From contig JAKFUS010000014.1 in the NCBI GenBank assembly GCA_021732605.1, positions 23,644 through 87,643 on the forward strand: 64,000 nucleotides of DNA, given 5' to 3'. Of this stretch, positions 8,236 through 17,029 are shown one piece after another (within the stretch, counting starts at the first letter, position 1; every line of letters starts with the position of its first letter). Below the pieces are notes generated by a model that was given only the letters and a program-made list of their open reading frames with translations, was not told where the DNA came from and searched no databases. The stretch comes from Betaproteobacteria bacterium. GTDB lineage: Bacteria; Pseudomonadota; Gammaproteobacteria; Burkholderiales; SG8-41. The position numbers were made by a program, and so were the translations under genes.

Positions 8236-8652
8236 ATGATCCGTTGCCGTATCCGAGGATTCACGCTGCTGGAGCTGCTCGTGGTGCTCGTCATCATTGG
8301 CCTGCTCGCCGGATATGTCGGGCCACGATACTTCTCTCAAATCGGTAAATCAGAGACAAAGATCGCTTATGCCCAGATCGAGGCATTCGACAAGGCGCTC
8401 TCCCAATATCGAATCGACGTAGGCCGTTTTCCCTCGACAGATCAGGGGCTTAATGCATTGGTGACCAAGCCGGTCAACGAGCCGAAGTGGGATGGGCCCT
8501 ATCTCTCAAAGAGCGTCCCGATGGATCCTTGGGGCAAAGCGTATCTCTATCGCTATCCAGGGCAGAAGGCGGAATACGAGCTGTATTCTCTCGGTAAAGA
8601 CGGCCAGCCCGGCGGTTCCGGCGATGCAACTGATGTGACCAACTGGAAGTAA
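8236..8652 (+). CDS. gspG: Type II secretion-type major pseudopilin GspG
   Basis: This 138-aa protein has a short basic leader (MIRCRIRG) and the prepilin motif G/FTLLELLVVLVIIGLLAG. Cleavage would occur after Gly8, leaving Phe+1 and Glu+5. The globular part carries the GspG signatures DVGRFPSTDQGL, a proline-rich PMDPWGKAYLYRYPG segment and a C-terminal loop, LGKDGQPGGSGDATDVTNW, of the kind that binds calcium in GspG. It would form the periplasmic pseudopilus of the secretion machine encoded downstream. It is the first gene of the cluster, preceded by AGGAGTAGGGGAC, with the next gene 4 nt after its stop. Confidence 0.93.
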   Translation: MIRCRIRGFTLLELLVVLVIIGLLAGYVGPRYFSQIGKSETKIAYAQIEAFDKALSQYRIDVGRFPSTDQGLNALVTKPVNEPKWDGPYLSKSVPMDPWGKAYLYRYPGQKAEYELYSLGKDGQPGGSGDATDVTNWK

Positions 8653-8656
8653 TGCG

Positions 8657-9850
8657 ATGCGCTTCCGCGTCAAAGCCATGCGGGGAATATCGGAGGTCGC
8701 TGTCTTCCCAGTGGAGGCAGTGGACGAAGCCGATGCTCGTTTGCATGCGGAGCGGCAAGGGTATGCAGTCGTATCGGTCGGTCCCGACCGTGGCTTGGGA
8801 CTGACGTTTTCGTCGAGAAAGCGCACACCGTTTCCTGTTATTCGCTTTACCCAAGAGTTGATCGCGCTCCTTAAGGCCGGTCTGACGCTGGTCGAGACAA
8901 TCGAGATACTGCACCGCAAGGAAGCGCAGCCTGGACATAAGGGCATTATGGAAGCGATTCTCAAACGCTTGCGGCAGGGTGGACGTTTCTCACAAGCACT
9001 GGAGGCATTTCCGCTGGTATTTTCTCCGCTGTACGCGGCTACGGTGCGTGCCAGTGAGCGCACCGGCACGATTCGAGATGCGTTGGGCCGGTATGTTGAT
9101 TACCAGGCGCAGGTGGAGCGGGTTCGCAGCAAGATCGTTTCCGCTTCGGTTTATCCGGCATTGCTGTTACTAGTTGGCGGGCTAGTTGCAATTTTCCTGT
9201 TGGGCTACGTGGTGCCCCGTTTCAGCCGCGTCTATCACGATCTGGGCGACAAGCTGCCCTTACTCTCTCAATGGTTGATGCAATGGGGGCAGGCCATCGA
9301 TCATCATGGCGGATGGGTATTAGGTGGATTGTTTGCTGTAGCGGCTGCTGCGTATTACGTGGCGATGCAGCCGGGGGCGCGAACTCGGGCGCTGAATTTG
9401 CTGTGGCGGATTCCGATTCTGAAGCCCCAACGACGCACGTACGAACTGGCGCAGTTTTATCGGACGATGGGCATGCTGCTGCGTTCAGGTCTGCCACTGC
9501 TGACTGCCTTGGGAATGGCCAAGACACTGCTTTCGACTGATATGCAAGTCAATTTGGACCGAGTAGCCTTGCAGATCAAACAGGGCGGGGCGTTTGCTGA
9601 AGCCATGCAAGCCAATGATCTGACGACTGTCGTCGCACACAGCATGATGATGGTGGCAGAGCGCAGTGGGAACCTTGCGGAAATGCTCGATGTAGTGGCC
9701 AGTTTTCATGATGAGGAATTGGCGCGATGGGTGGACTGGTTCACACGGCTTTTTGAGCCGATTCTCATGGCTGTGATTGGTATCGTCATTGGGTTGATCG
9801 TGGTGTTTATGTATATGCCTATCTTTGAATTGGCCGAGGTGGTGCAGTGA
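8657..9850 (+). CDS. gspF: Inner-membrane platform protein GspF/PilC family
   Basis: This 397-aa protein has the standard GspF layout. An N-terminal beta-rich segment (VFPVEAVDEADARLHAERQG) precedes two cytoplasmic T2SSF helical domains (about 60-165 and 265-365). Membrane segments lie at about 170-190, 218-238 and 369-392. The repeated family motifs are visible, LLKAGLTLVETIEIL in the first half and LLRSGLPLLTALGMA in the second. It couples the GspE ATPase to pseudopilus assembly in the inner membrane. Its stop overlaps the GTG start of gspE by 4 nt. Confidence 0.93.
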   Translation: MRFRVKAMRGISEVAVFPVEAVDEADARLHAERQGYAVVSVGPDRGLGLTFSSRKRTPFPVIRFTQELIALLKAGLTLVETIEILHRKEAQPGHKGIMEAILKRLRQGGRFSQALEAFPLVFSPLYAATVRASERTGTIRDALGRYVDYQAQVERVRSKIVSASVYPALLLLVGGLVAIFLLGYVVPRFSRVYHDLGDKLPLLSQWLMQWGQAIDHHGGWVLGGLFAVAAAAYYVAMQPGARTRALNLLWRIPILKPQRRTYELAQFYRTMGMLLRSGLPLLTALGMAKTLLSTDMQVNLDRVALQIKQGGAFAEAMQANDLTTVVAHSMMMVAERSGNLAEMLDVVASFHDEELARWVDWFTRLFEPILMAVIGIVIGLIVVFMYMPIFELAEVVQ

Positions 9851-11544
9851 ATCCGCCAATCCAATCACCCGCTGCAGTTAAAAAACCGCTGTCGACCGAA
9901 GCTGTTGCGGCTGCGCGGAAGCTGGCCATGCAATCCGGGCGACGGATTCTGGAGATTCTGGAAACCGAATCGGGACTATCTCCGGCAGATTTTCTGAGCG
10001 AACTGGGTGCTGCGTTTGGTGTGCCAACACTGACAATGTCCGACCTGGAATCGCTCCAGCCAGCATTCGATGTGCTTCCGTTTTCGGAAGCGTTGCGCCG
10101 CGAGTGTCTGGTTGCTCGGGATGCTCAAGAAAATCTTTATGTCATCTACGCAGATCCCTTTGATCCTACCCACAAGGCCTGGATTGAGGAGCGGCTTTCA
10201 CAGCAGTTCGGTTGGCGGCTTACGCACACCTCAGATCTCGCCACTTGGTTCAAGCAGCTTGAGCAATCCGTACGGGCTATGGAGAGTTTTACGGCGCCAG
10301 ACAGTGTCGAATCTGATCGGCACCTGGATGTCGAGGTTATCTCTCTCAAGCATTTGGGTGAGTCTGATAGTCCGGTCATCAAATTCGTTAACTCAACTCT
10401 GTTCGACGCGCTCAAGTCTGATGCTAGCGATATCCACTTTGAGACGCATGGCGGCGGCATGGTTGTTAAGTATCGTCTCGACGGGGTGCTGGTGCCGGCG
10501 GGTAAGCTCTCCAGTCTGGACATGGCGGAACAGGTTGTTTCGCGGATCAAGGTCATGGCGGAGCTGGATATTTCAGAGCGTCGAGTGCCGCAGGATGGTC
10601 GCTTCAAGGCGTCGATAGACGAGCGGGCAGTGGATTTCCGGGTATCGATCATGCCGAGCGTATTTGGCGAAGATGCCGTGATCCGGATTCTGGATAAGCG
10701 AGCCCTGGTCAACCAGACCATGGAATTGCGGCTGGATGGGCTGGGCTTTGAGGGGGCGACAATCGGGGCTCTACGCAAGCTGGCCAAGGAAGCCTACGGC
10801 ATGATGTTGGTCACGGGGCCGACCGGCAGCGGTAAAACCACCACGCTCTATGCATCGATCACCGAGATCAACGATGGTGAAGACAAGATCGTCACCATTG
10901 AAGATCCGGTTGAATATCAATTGCCCGGCGTGCTGCAGATTCCGGTCAATGAGAAAAAAGGTCTGACTTTTGCGCGAGGCCTCCGGTCCATCCTGCGTCA
11001 TGACCCTGACAAGATCCTGGTGGGTGAAATTCGCGACTCGGAAACCGCGGAAATTGCCGTGCAGGCCGCACTTACAGGGCATCTGGTATTCACCACGGTT
11101 CACGCCAATAACGTATTCGATGTCATCGGCCGTTTCACGCATATGGGGGTAGATCCCTACAGCTTCGTTTCGGCGATGAACGGCATCGTCGCGCAGCGTC
11201 TGGTGCGCCTGATCTGCCCGCAATGTGTGACAAGCTATGAGCCAGATGCTGCGCTCCTCGCCGAGTCGGGGCTGGAGGACGTCGATGTCTCCGGATTCGA
11301 ATTCCGTATCGGTAAGGGCTGTAGTCATTGCCGCGACACGGGCTACAAAGGAAGAAAGGCGATTGCCGAAGTCCTGCTTCTCAAAGAGGAGATTCGTGAG
11401 TTGATCATTGCCAGGGCGCCGGCAAGGAGTTTGCGTGAAGCTGCTGCTCGCAACGGCACCGTATTCCTGCGCGAAACAGCGCTGGCTTTGGTCCGGCGAG
11501 GTGAAACCACATTACAGGCGATCAATCGTGTCACCTTGGTCTGA
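9847..11544 (+). CDS. gspE: Assembly ATPase GspE/PilB family
   Basis: This 565-aa cytoplasmic ATPase powers pseudopilus extension. Visible features are an N-terminal MshEN-like region, Walker A GPTGSGKTTTLY (about 323-334), the Asp box (VTIEDPVEYQ), Walker B (ILVGEIRDSETAE) and the His box (LTGHLVFTTVHAN). A zinc-type pair CPQC (about 456) and CSHC (about 491) is typical of GspE and PilB. The start is a GTG overlapping the gspF stop. It is longer than E. coli GspE because of the N-terminal extension. Its 3' end overlaps the next gene by 17 nt, consistent with one co-translated operon. Confidence 0.94.
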   Translation: MNPPIQSPAAVKKPLSTEAVAAARKLAMQSGRRILEILETESGLSPADFLSELGAAFGVPTLTMSDLESLQPAFDVLPFSEALRRECLVARDAQENLYVIYADPFDPTHKAWIEERLSQQFGWRLTHTSDLATWFKQLEQSVRAMESFTAPDSVESDRHLDVEVISLKHLGESDSPVIKFVNSTLFDALKSDASDIHFETHGGGMVVKYRLDGVLVPAGKLSSLDMAEQVVSRIKVMAELDISERRVPQDGRFKASIDERAVDFRVSIMPSVFGEDAVIRILDKRALVNQTMELRLDGLGFEGATIGALRKLAKEAYGMMLVTGPTGSGKTTTLYASITEINDGEDKIVTIEDPVEYQLPGVLQIPVNEKKGLTFARGLRSILRHDPDKILVGEIRDSETAEIAVQAALTGHLVFTTVHANNVFDVIGRFTHMGVDPYSFVSAMNGIVAQRLVRLICPQCVTSYEPDAALLAESGLEDVDVSGFEFRIGKGCSHCRDTGYKGRKAIAEVLLLKEEIRELIIARAPARSLREAAARNGTVFLRETALALVRRGETTLQAINRVTLV

Positions 11545-12346
11545 TCAGATTCGAATTGGCTTTTGCGCGGACCGGATCGTCTGGGTTCGGGCAAGCGGCG
11601 TGCTGCGCCGACGAGTGGTCGAGAAACTGGAAATCGAAGTGCCGGCGTCCAATGCGCAGCCGACCTGGGGTGGTGCGCTGGAGTTGCTCAAAGACAAACT
11701 TACGACTTCAATACCAAAACGGACGCGAGTTTCAATCGTGCTAGCCAACCGTTTGGTGCGTTATGTGGTGGTGCCATGGCATCCGGCGCTGATGAACCAA
11801 TCCGAGCGCTTGATGCAAGCCAGGCACTGCTTCAAAGAAACCTACGGTGACATGGCGGCAGGCTGGGAGGTCGCCATGGACGATGGTGGCTACGGCCAGC
11901 CTTTTCTCGCGTCTGCCATTGATCAGCCGCTTCTGGTGGGGTTACGAGATGCATGCAAAGGATTGAACCTGCAATCCGTACAGCCTTATCTCACGTTGGC
12001 ATATCGGCAGTTCAGGAAAACGCTTCAGCAGCAAAAAGCCAAGGTGACCTATTTTGGTGTGGTCGAGCCGAATGATCTTGGTTTGATTCGTATGAGCCCA
12101 ACGGGTTTGGGCGGCGTTTTCAATCAGCGCGTCAGTGACGATTGGCGGCAAGCGCTCCGGGGCCTGTTGTTACAGGCAGCAACGGAAGGTGATGTTCACC
12201 CCGCGATATGCCTGCTTGCGTCAGGCAGGGATTCTGTGGAGACAACGGAAGGTGTCAAGGTAACGCGGCTCAGCCTGCCGGCGATGCTGGGTTATTCACC
12301 GCTTAGCGACGAGCGCATGTCCATGGGTGTGGTGGGGCTGGCATGA
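11528..12346 (+). CDS. PilM/MshI-like cytoplasmic assembly protein
   Basis: This 272-aa protein begins at a GTG (11528) inside the end of gspE. A longer frame starting at 11408 would overlap gspE by more than 130 nt and adds no family-like sequence. The N-terminus (SDQIRIGFCADRIVWVRASG) resembles the actin-like fold start of PilM/MshI/GspL-type proteins, but later motifs are weak, and assignment rests mainly on position ahead of PilN-, PilO- and PilP-like genes. The expected role is to anchor the alignment complex on the cytoplasmic face next to GspE and GspF. Confidence 0.7.
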   Translation: MSPWSDQIRIGFCADRIVWVRASGVLRRRVVEKLEIEVPASNAQPTWGGALELLKDKLTTSIPKRTRVSIVLANRLVRYVVVPWHPALMNQSERLMQARHCFKETYGDMAAGWEVAMDDGGYGQPFLASAIDQPLLVGLRDACKGLNLQSVQPYLTLAYRQFRKTLQQQKAKVTYFGVVEPNDLGLIRMSPTGLGGVFNQRVSDDWRQALRGLLLQAATEGDVHPAICLLASGRDSVETTEGVKVTRLSLPAMLGYSPLSDERMSMGVVGLA

Positions 12347-12852
12347 CTCCCAAACTGCTACTCGAATACCAACAAAAACCACGTGCCAAATGGGTGGGCT
12401 GGGCATTGCTGGGGATCGCACTCATGTTGGTGATCGATGTTTCAGTCAGAAAAGACGAGGCAGAGGAGCAGCTCGCGGTTTGGAAGTCACCGCAGAAACA
12501 GGTTTCTTCAGCCGATGCCCGATCGACTGGCTCGACAACGGAAGACCAGATGCAGCAAGCGTTGGTGGTCGTTGAGCAATTGGCCTTGCCGTGGTCGCCT
12601 CTATTCAATGCCATCGAGCGGGCGCATACGGAGACGGTGGCCTTGCTTGCGGTGCAACCAGACGCACAACGACGCTCCGTAACCATTATCGGGGAAGCCA
12701 AGGGATACAACGATGTGCTGGCTTATGTGGCTCGCCTGCGTGAAGAGGCTCGGTTAAAGAACGTCTATCTGGTCGGTAACGAGGTGCGGGAGGATCAGCC
12801 GCAGCGGCCAGTGGCCTTTACCGTGTCGGCAGACTGGAGGTCGGTGCAATGA
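12343..12852 (+). CDS. PilN-like bitopic inner-membrane assembly protein
   Basis: This 169-aa protein has a short cytoplasmic N-terminus (MTPKLLLEYQQKPRAKW), one membrane helix (about 18-34) and a periplasmic ferredoxin-like domain with a coiled-coil start. Size, topology and position between PilM- and PilO-like genes fit the PilN/GspL-C family (fimbrial assembly). It overlaps its neighbours on both sides by 4 nt. The sequence is divergent, so the family call depends on context. Confidence 0.72.
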   Translation: MTPKLLLEYQQKPRAKWVGWALLGIALMLVIDVSVRKDEAEEQLAVWKSPQKQVSSADARSTGSTTEDQMQQALVVVEQLALPWSPLFNAIERAHTETVALLAVQPDAQRRSVTIIGEAKGYNDVLAYVARLREEARLKNVYLVGNEVREDQPQRPVAFTVSADWRSVQ

Positions 12853-13373
12853 ACCGGCTCCAGTGGACAGGTATACAGCTTGTTGAGCGCCTGGGTATCC
12901 CGGGCATTGCGGCAGTGGTGATTCTGGCCGTCGTTGTCGGATATTACCTGCGCGTTGTCCTGCCGCTGGAGCAACAGCTCATGGCGATGGGCAGCGAAAT
13001 TGTCACGGTTTCGGATAAGCAGCAGCGGACTTCAGACCCTAAGTCGCAGATTGAGGATTTTCAGGCATTTTTCCGGGAGCGCGATCTGGAGGGGCAGCTC
13101 AAGGAATTGAATGAGGCCGGCACCGTAGCCGGGGTCGCGGTTAAGCGTATTGAATATCGAATGCTGGATGACCAGCGTGCCAAGCTGCGGCAATACCAGA
13201 TCGTCATGCCGGTGACGAGCAGCTATCCCAATATTCGCAAATTCGTATCTGTGGCCCTGGCCAAAGTGCCGGCCATGTCGCTGGACCACATTGCTTTTCA
13301 GCGCAAGCGAGTGGGCGATTCAACGGTCGACGCTGAATTACGGTTTACGCTGTTTTTGGCGGATCCGGTATGA
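12849..13373 (+). CDS. PilO-like bitopic inner-membrane assembly protein
   Basis: This 174-aa protein has one membrane helix (about 17-37, IAAVVILAVVVGYYLRVVLP), a heptad-rich stretch (about 38-85) and a periplasmic domain (VKRIEYRMLDDQ..., SYPNIRKFVSVALAKVPAM) like PilO/GspM. It overlaps the previous gene by ATGA and the next by 4 nt. It probably pairs with the PilN-like protein to form the periplasmic alignment complex between the platform and the secretin. Confidence 0.75.
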   Translation: MNRLQWTGIQLVERLGIPGIAAVVILAVVVGYYLRVVLPLEQQLMAMGSEIVTVSDKQQRTSDPKSQIEDFQAFFRERDLEGQLKELNEAGTVAGVAVKRIEYRMLDDQRAKLRQYQIVMPVTSSYPNIRKFVSVALAKVPAMSLDHIAFQRKRVGDSTVDAELRFTLFLADPV

Positions 13374-13885
13374 CCATCACCAAGCAACAGCGCGGCATAG
13401 TCCTGGGGATTCTGCTCATGGCAACCTTGGCCGTGACAGCGGTATCGAGCAACGAGGCTGTGGATGACGGCGTAGTACGGCCAGTTGTTAAAACGGCGGA
13501 TGTAGTTGGCAACGATAGCAAGCCGGTGAAGGTAACGCTTTCCAGGCTGGACTTAGGCCGAGTCAGCCGAGATGCGGAAGAAGTTGCAGTAGTGGATGTT
13601 TTTGCACCCAAGTCCTGGCTGCCCCCGCCACCTGTGGTTGCGCCAGTGGCTACGCAGCCGGTCGTGCCGGTCGCGCCGCCGGTACCGTTTCGTTATGTGG
13701 GGCAGCTGGAGGCGAGCGAGGGGAAAGTCACTATCTACTTGGCTCGGGGCGAAACGGTATATACGGTACGCGTCGGTGATGTATTAGATGAGCAGTATCG
13801 CCTAGATGCAATGGACAGCGGACAGATCACCCTGACTTATTTACCGATGAATCAGCAGCAAATGCTTGCGATTCCACCGAGGTAG
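13370..13885 (+). CDS. PilP/GspC-like periplasmic connector
   Basis: This 171-aa protein has an N-terminal membrane or signal helix (about 9-24). A flexible Pro/Val-rich linker follows (PPPPVVAPVATQPVVPVAPP, about 84-104). The C-terminal beta domain, VGQLEASEGKVTIYLARGET then VYTVRVGDVLDEQYRL, matches the HR-type fold of PilP/GspC that docks on the secretin N0 domain. It sits directly before the secretin gene, 6 nt apart, as in pilMNOPQ operons. Confidence 0.78.
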   Translation: MTITKQQRGIVLGILLMATLAVTAVSSNEAVDDGVVRPVVKTADVVGNDSKPVKVTLSRLDLGRVSRDAEEVAVVDVFAPKSWLPPPPVVAPVATQPVVPVAPPVPFRYVGQLEASEGKVTIYLARGETVYTVRVGDVLDEQYRLDAMDSGQITLTYLPMNQQQMLAIPPR

Positions 13886-13891
13886 TCCGAC

Positions 13892-16165
13892 ATGCAAAAC
13901 AAAGTGGTAATAAGTCGAGTTGCTCAATCCTTGGTGCTGTTGGGGATTCTGGCTTTGGTTTCCTGTGCAAGGCAGCCAGATCCGCGGCAGCAGGAAGCGA
14001 CGTCTTTGGTAAATAGCGGCAATTACGAGCAAGCAATTGCCAAACTGGAGGAGTTAGTTGCCGCGGCCCCGGAAGACAGCCGTTACCGACTGGATTTGGT
14101 CAATGCCAGATCCAAGTATGCCAATCGGTTGATTGCCACTGCAGACAGTGAACGGGTCGCTGGTCGATTGGGCGAATCGAAAAAATTCTACCTGAAGGCG
14201 CAAGAAATGGATCCGGGTTCGGCACGTATTCGGCAAGGATTCGAGGAAGTGCGCCGCGACGAACGGCATGCGGAGGTTCTCAAGGTTGCGCGGGCAACTT
14301 TTGAAAAAGGCGATCTGGACGGTGCGAGCGGGCGTGTGCAACCCGTTTTAGCTGAAAATCCGCTCAACATTCAGGCGCTGGAGTTAAAGGGGCAGATTGA
14401 CGACAAGCGGGCGCGGGCACTCATGGCCTCGCCGCAACTGGAATCTGCGTTCCGGCAGCCGGTCAATCTGGAGTTTCGTGACGCCACAGTGCGCGTGGTA
14501 TTTGATGCACTGTCCAGGTCGACGGGGATTAATTACATCCTCGACAAGGACATTCGGCCGGATCTTAAGACGACTATTTCCACCAAGGCATCTCCTTTGG
14601 AGGATGCGATTGATTTGATTCTGATGACCAATCAACTGGAAAAGAAAGTCCTCAATCAGAACACCATCCTTATTTACCCGGCGACTCAGCAGAAGCTGAA
14701 GGAGTATCAGGATCTGGTTGTGAAAGGCTTTTATTTGACCAGCGGCGACGTCAAGCAGGTGCAGACCGTCCTGAAAAGCATGCTGAAAATTCGTGAAGTC
14801 TCCATCGACGAGAAGCTTCGTTTGGTCGTGGTGCGGGATACGCCAGAAGCTGTGCGATTGGCAGAGAAATTAGTCGCCATGCACGATCTGGGTGACTCGG
14901 AGGTGATGCTGGAGTTGGAAGTGCTCGAAGTTCGTCGCAGCCGGTTACTGGATTTGGGAATTCAGTGGCCCGATCAGCTGACCCTGACTCCGCTGCCATC
15001 TAGCGGGACCACTCTGACCTTGAATGATTTGCGCAACATATCGTCCGACCGGATCGGTGCCAGCGTCGCCAGCACCATCGTCAATCTCAAGAAGCAGGAT
15101 GGTGACGTAAATATATTGGCGAACCCTCGTATCCGTGCCAAGAATCGGGAAAAAGCACGGATTCTGATTGGAGAGCGGGTACCGGTGATTACCAGCAACG
15201 CTACGGCTACGGGGCTTATTTCTCAGAGCGTCCAATACCTTGATGTCGGTCTTAAGCTGGAGATCGAACCAGACATCCAGCTTGATCGTGAAGTGTCGAT
15301 GAAGGTTTCGCTGGAGGTCAGCGCAATTACCCGGGAAATCACAACGTCCACTGGGTTATTGACCTACCAGATAGGCACGCGCAACGCAGCGACAACCTTG
15401 ATGCTCAAGGACGGTGATACGCAGATTTTGGCGGGGCTGATCAATGATGAGGATCGCCGCACTGCCAATCGCATTCCTGGCTTGGGCGACATACCTTTAG
15501 TTGGCCGGCTTTTTGGCAGCCAGCGGGATGACAATCAGAAGACCGAGATCGTCTTATCCATCACACCAAGGCTGGTGCGGGGGCTGGCACGCCCTGAGGC
15601 GATGGCATCAGAGTTCTGGTCGGGAACCGAGAGCAAGCTCAGTACGAGACCAATATCACTGGGCATAGCCCCCTCTATCGCTGGCAAGCCAGGAGCCAGT
15701 CCTGTGGCTGGGGGCGCAGTCGATGCTGGCGCCGTGCAAGGTCTGTCACAGGCCCTGTTCTCCTGGAGGGGACCGGGGGCAGTTAAGGTAGGCGAAGAAT
15801 TCAAGGTGGACCTGTTGGTGAAGTCGGATCGTCCGCTACGCAGCCTTCCGCTTCAGTTGAGCTTTGATCCGGCCACTCTGGAGGTGGTCCGGATCGAGGA
15901 GGGGGAGTTTTTCAAGAGTGGCGGCGTCACAACCAATTTCGCACACAACATCGATCAGACCAATGGTCGTGTGTTCATTGGGGTCAACCGGACAGGTGCC
16001 GAAGGTGCGCGTGGCGAAGGCGGGCTGGTCAGTGTGGTCTTCAAAAGTAAAATGGCCAAACCGAATTCGGAAATCCGCCTGATTGCTGCAACTCCGGTGA
16101 CGTTTGGGACTGGAGCCGTAGCGGTGACCCTGCCTAAACCACAGGTCGTCAGCGTCAATCAGTAG
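13892..16165 (+). CDS. gspD: Secretin lipoprotein with TPR and C-terminal cohesin domain (GspD/MshL type)
   Basis: This 757-aa outer-membrane channel has a lipobox, LALVSC, that places the lipidated Cys at residue 25. TPR-like helices follow (about 30-175, with SLVNSGNYEQAIAKLEELV). Then come secretin N-terminal domains (VNLEFRDATVRVVFDALSRS, about 190-330) and the secretin core (about 345-560), with VPVITSN and the signature LKDGDTQILAGL..IPGLGDIPLVGRLF. After a linker a cohesin-type domain fills about 615-745 (VGEEFKVDLLVKS, LQLSFDPATLEVV). Cohesin-tailed secretins occur in a subset of T2SS/T4P-like systems, for example in Geobacter. Here the cohesin may bind a partner at the cell surface or in the periplasm. 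Confidence 0.9.
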   Translation: MQNKVVISRVAQSLVLLGILALVSCARQPDPRQQEATSLVNSGNYEQAIAKLEELVAAAPEDSRYRLDLVNARSKYANRLIATADSERVAGRLGESKKFYLKAQEMDPGSARIRQGFEEVRRDERHAEVLKVARATFEKGDLDGASGRVQPVLAENPLNIQALELKGQIDDKRARALMASPQLESAFRQPVNLEFRDATVRVVFDALSRSTGINYILDKDIRPDLKTTISTKASPLEDAIDLILMTNQLEKKVLNQNTILIYPATQQKLKEYQDLVVKGFYLTSGDVKQVQTVLKSMLKIREVSIDEKLRLVVVRDTPEAVRLAEKLVAMHDLGDSEVMLELEVLEVRRSRLLDLGIQWPDQLTLTPLPSSGTTLTLNDLRNISSDRIGASVASTIVNLKKQDGDVNILANPRIRAKNREKARILIGERVPVITSNATATGLISQSVQYLDVGLKLEIEPDIQLDREVSMKVSLEVSAITREITTSTGLLTYQIGTRNAATTLMLKDGDTQILAGLINDEDRRTANRIPGLGDIPLVGRLFGSQRDDNQKTEIVLSITPRLVRGLARPEAMASEFWSGTESKLSTRPISLGIAPSIAGKPGASPVAGGAVDAGAVQGLSQALFSWRGPGAVKVGEEFKVDLLVKSDRPLRSLPLQLSFDPATLEVVRIEEGEFFKSGGVTTNFAHNIDQTNGRVFIGVNRTGAEGARGEGGLVSVVFKSKMAKPNSEIRLIAATPVTFGTGAVAVTLPKPQVVSVNQ

Positions 16166-16175
16166 GAGCAGCAGG

Positions 16176-16655
16176 ATGAAGCGCCAACATTCATCCGGAT
16201 TTACTTTCATCGAACTACTGGTGACTCTGGCGATCGTGGCTGTGTTGGCATCCATTGCCTATCCCATGGCGGAGCTTGCGCAGCGACGAGAGCGGGAACG
16301 GGAGCTTAAAGTAGCACTTCGGGAAATCAGGGCGGCACTGTCCGCTTATAAGCGGGCGGGCGACGAGGGGCGCATACCAAGGCGGGCTAATGAGTCAGGG
16401 TTTCCGCCCACCCTGCAGGTTCTCGTGGACGGCGTAGAGGATGCCAAAGACCCAGCTCGTAGCAAGATCTATTTCTTGCGTCGTATTCCCCGCGACCCGA
16501 CAAACCCTGATGCAGGCGCGCCGGCACCAGCATCCTGGGGCAAGCGCAGCTATGCCAGCCCACTAGACAAGCCAGCAGAAGGGCTGGATGTATTTGATGT
16601 GTACTCCCGTAGTCCAGGTGTCGGACTGAACGACGTGCCATACCGGGAGTGGTGA
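16176..16655 (+). CDS. Pseudopilin-like protein
   Basis: This 159-aa protein begins MKRQHSSG, then FTFIELLVTLAIVAVLASIA, a full prepilin peptidase motif with Glu at +5. A long basic helix follows (RRERERELKVALREIRAALSAYK). The rest has GspG-like elements: DPTNP, a Trp-Gly segment and VFDVYSRSPGVGLNDVPYREW, the usual C-terminal pattern of GspG-like pseudopilins. A good AGGAGCAGG ribosome-binding site precedes the ATG. It overlaps the next pseudopilin by 7 nt. It is likely a minor or second pseudopilin. Confidence 0.85.
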   Translation: MKRQHSSGFTFIELLVTLAIVAVLASIAYPMAELAQRRERERELKVALREIRAALSAYKRAGDEGRIPRRANESGFPPTLQVLVDGVEDAKDPARSKIYFLRRIPRDPTNPDAGAPAPASWGKRSYASPLDKPAEGLDVFDVYSRSPGVGLNDVPYREW

Positions 16656-17029
16656 TGCGGCATACCCGGGCATTCACGCTGATTGAACTGCTGGTCGTGT
16701 TGGCGATCATCGCTACGTTGCTGAGCCTTGTCGCTCCGCGTTACTTCAAGAGTATCGACAGGGCAAAAGAAGCCGCATTGCAAGAGAACCTGTTTACGCT
16801 CCGGGATGCGCTCGACAAGTATCATGAAGACAAAGGACGATACCCAAATACCCTGGAGGACTTGGTCGCAGGACGCTACCTCAGAAAAGTACCGGTTGAT
16901 CCCATTACCGAGAGCAGCGAGAGCTGGGTTACGGTTGCTCCGCCTGATGCCGCCAAGGGCGGAATATTCAACGTCAAAAGCGGGGCTACAGGGGTGGCGG
17001 CATCCGGAGTGCCTTTCGAGAAATTCTAA
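16649..17029 (+). CDS. Pseudopilin, GspG-like
   Basis: This 126-aa protein has the prepilin motif A/FTLIELLVVLAIIATLLSLVAPRYF, with Ala instead of Gly at -1, which prepilin peptidases can tolerate. GspG-type features follow: DRAKEAALQENLFTLRDALDKY, DKGRYPNTLEDLV and RYLRKVPVDPIT. The frame opens with GTG GTG ATG; the ATG at 16655 is an equally good start. It overlaps the previous gene and ends in TAATG shared with the next start, so all three pseudopilins are co-translated. Confidence 0.85.
   Translation: MVMRHTRAFTLIELLVVLAIIATLLSLVAPRYFKSIDRAKEAALQENLFTLRDALDKYHEDKGRYPNTLEDLVAGRYLRKVPVDPITESSESWVTVAPPDAAKGGIFNVKSGATGVAASGVPFEKF

Noticed and set aside
11408-11527. Longer N-terminus for the PilM-like gene
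   Set aside because: The extra 40 codons lie wholly inside gspE, look like a frame-shifted reading, and are not family-like. The GTG at 11528 is preferred.
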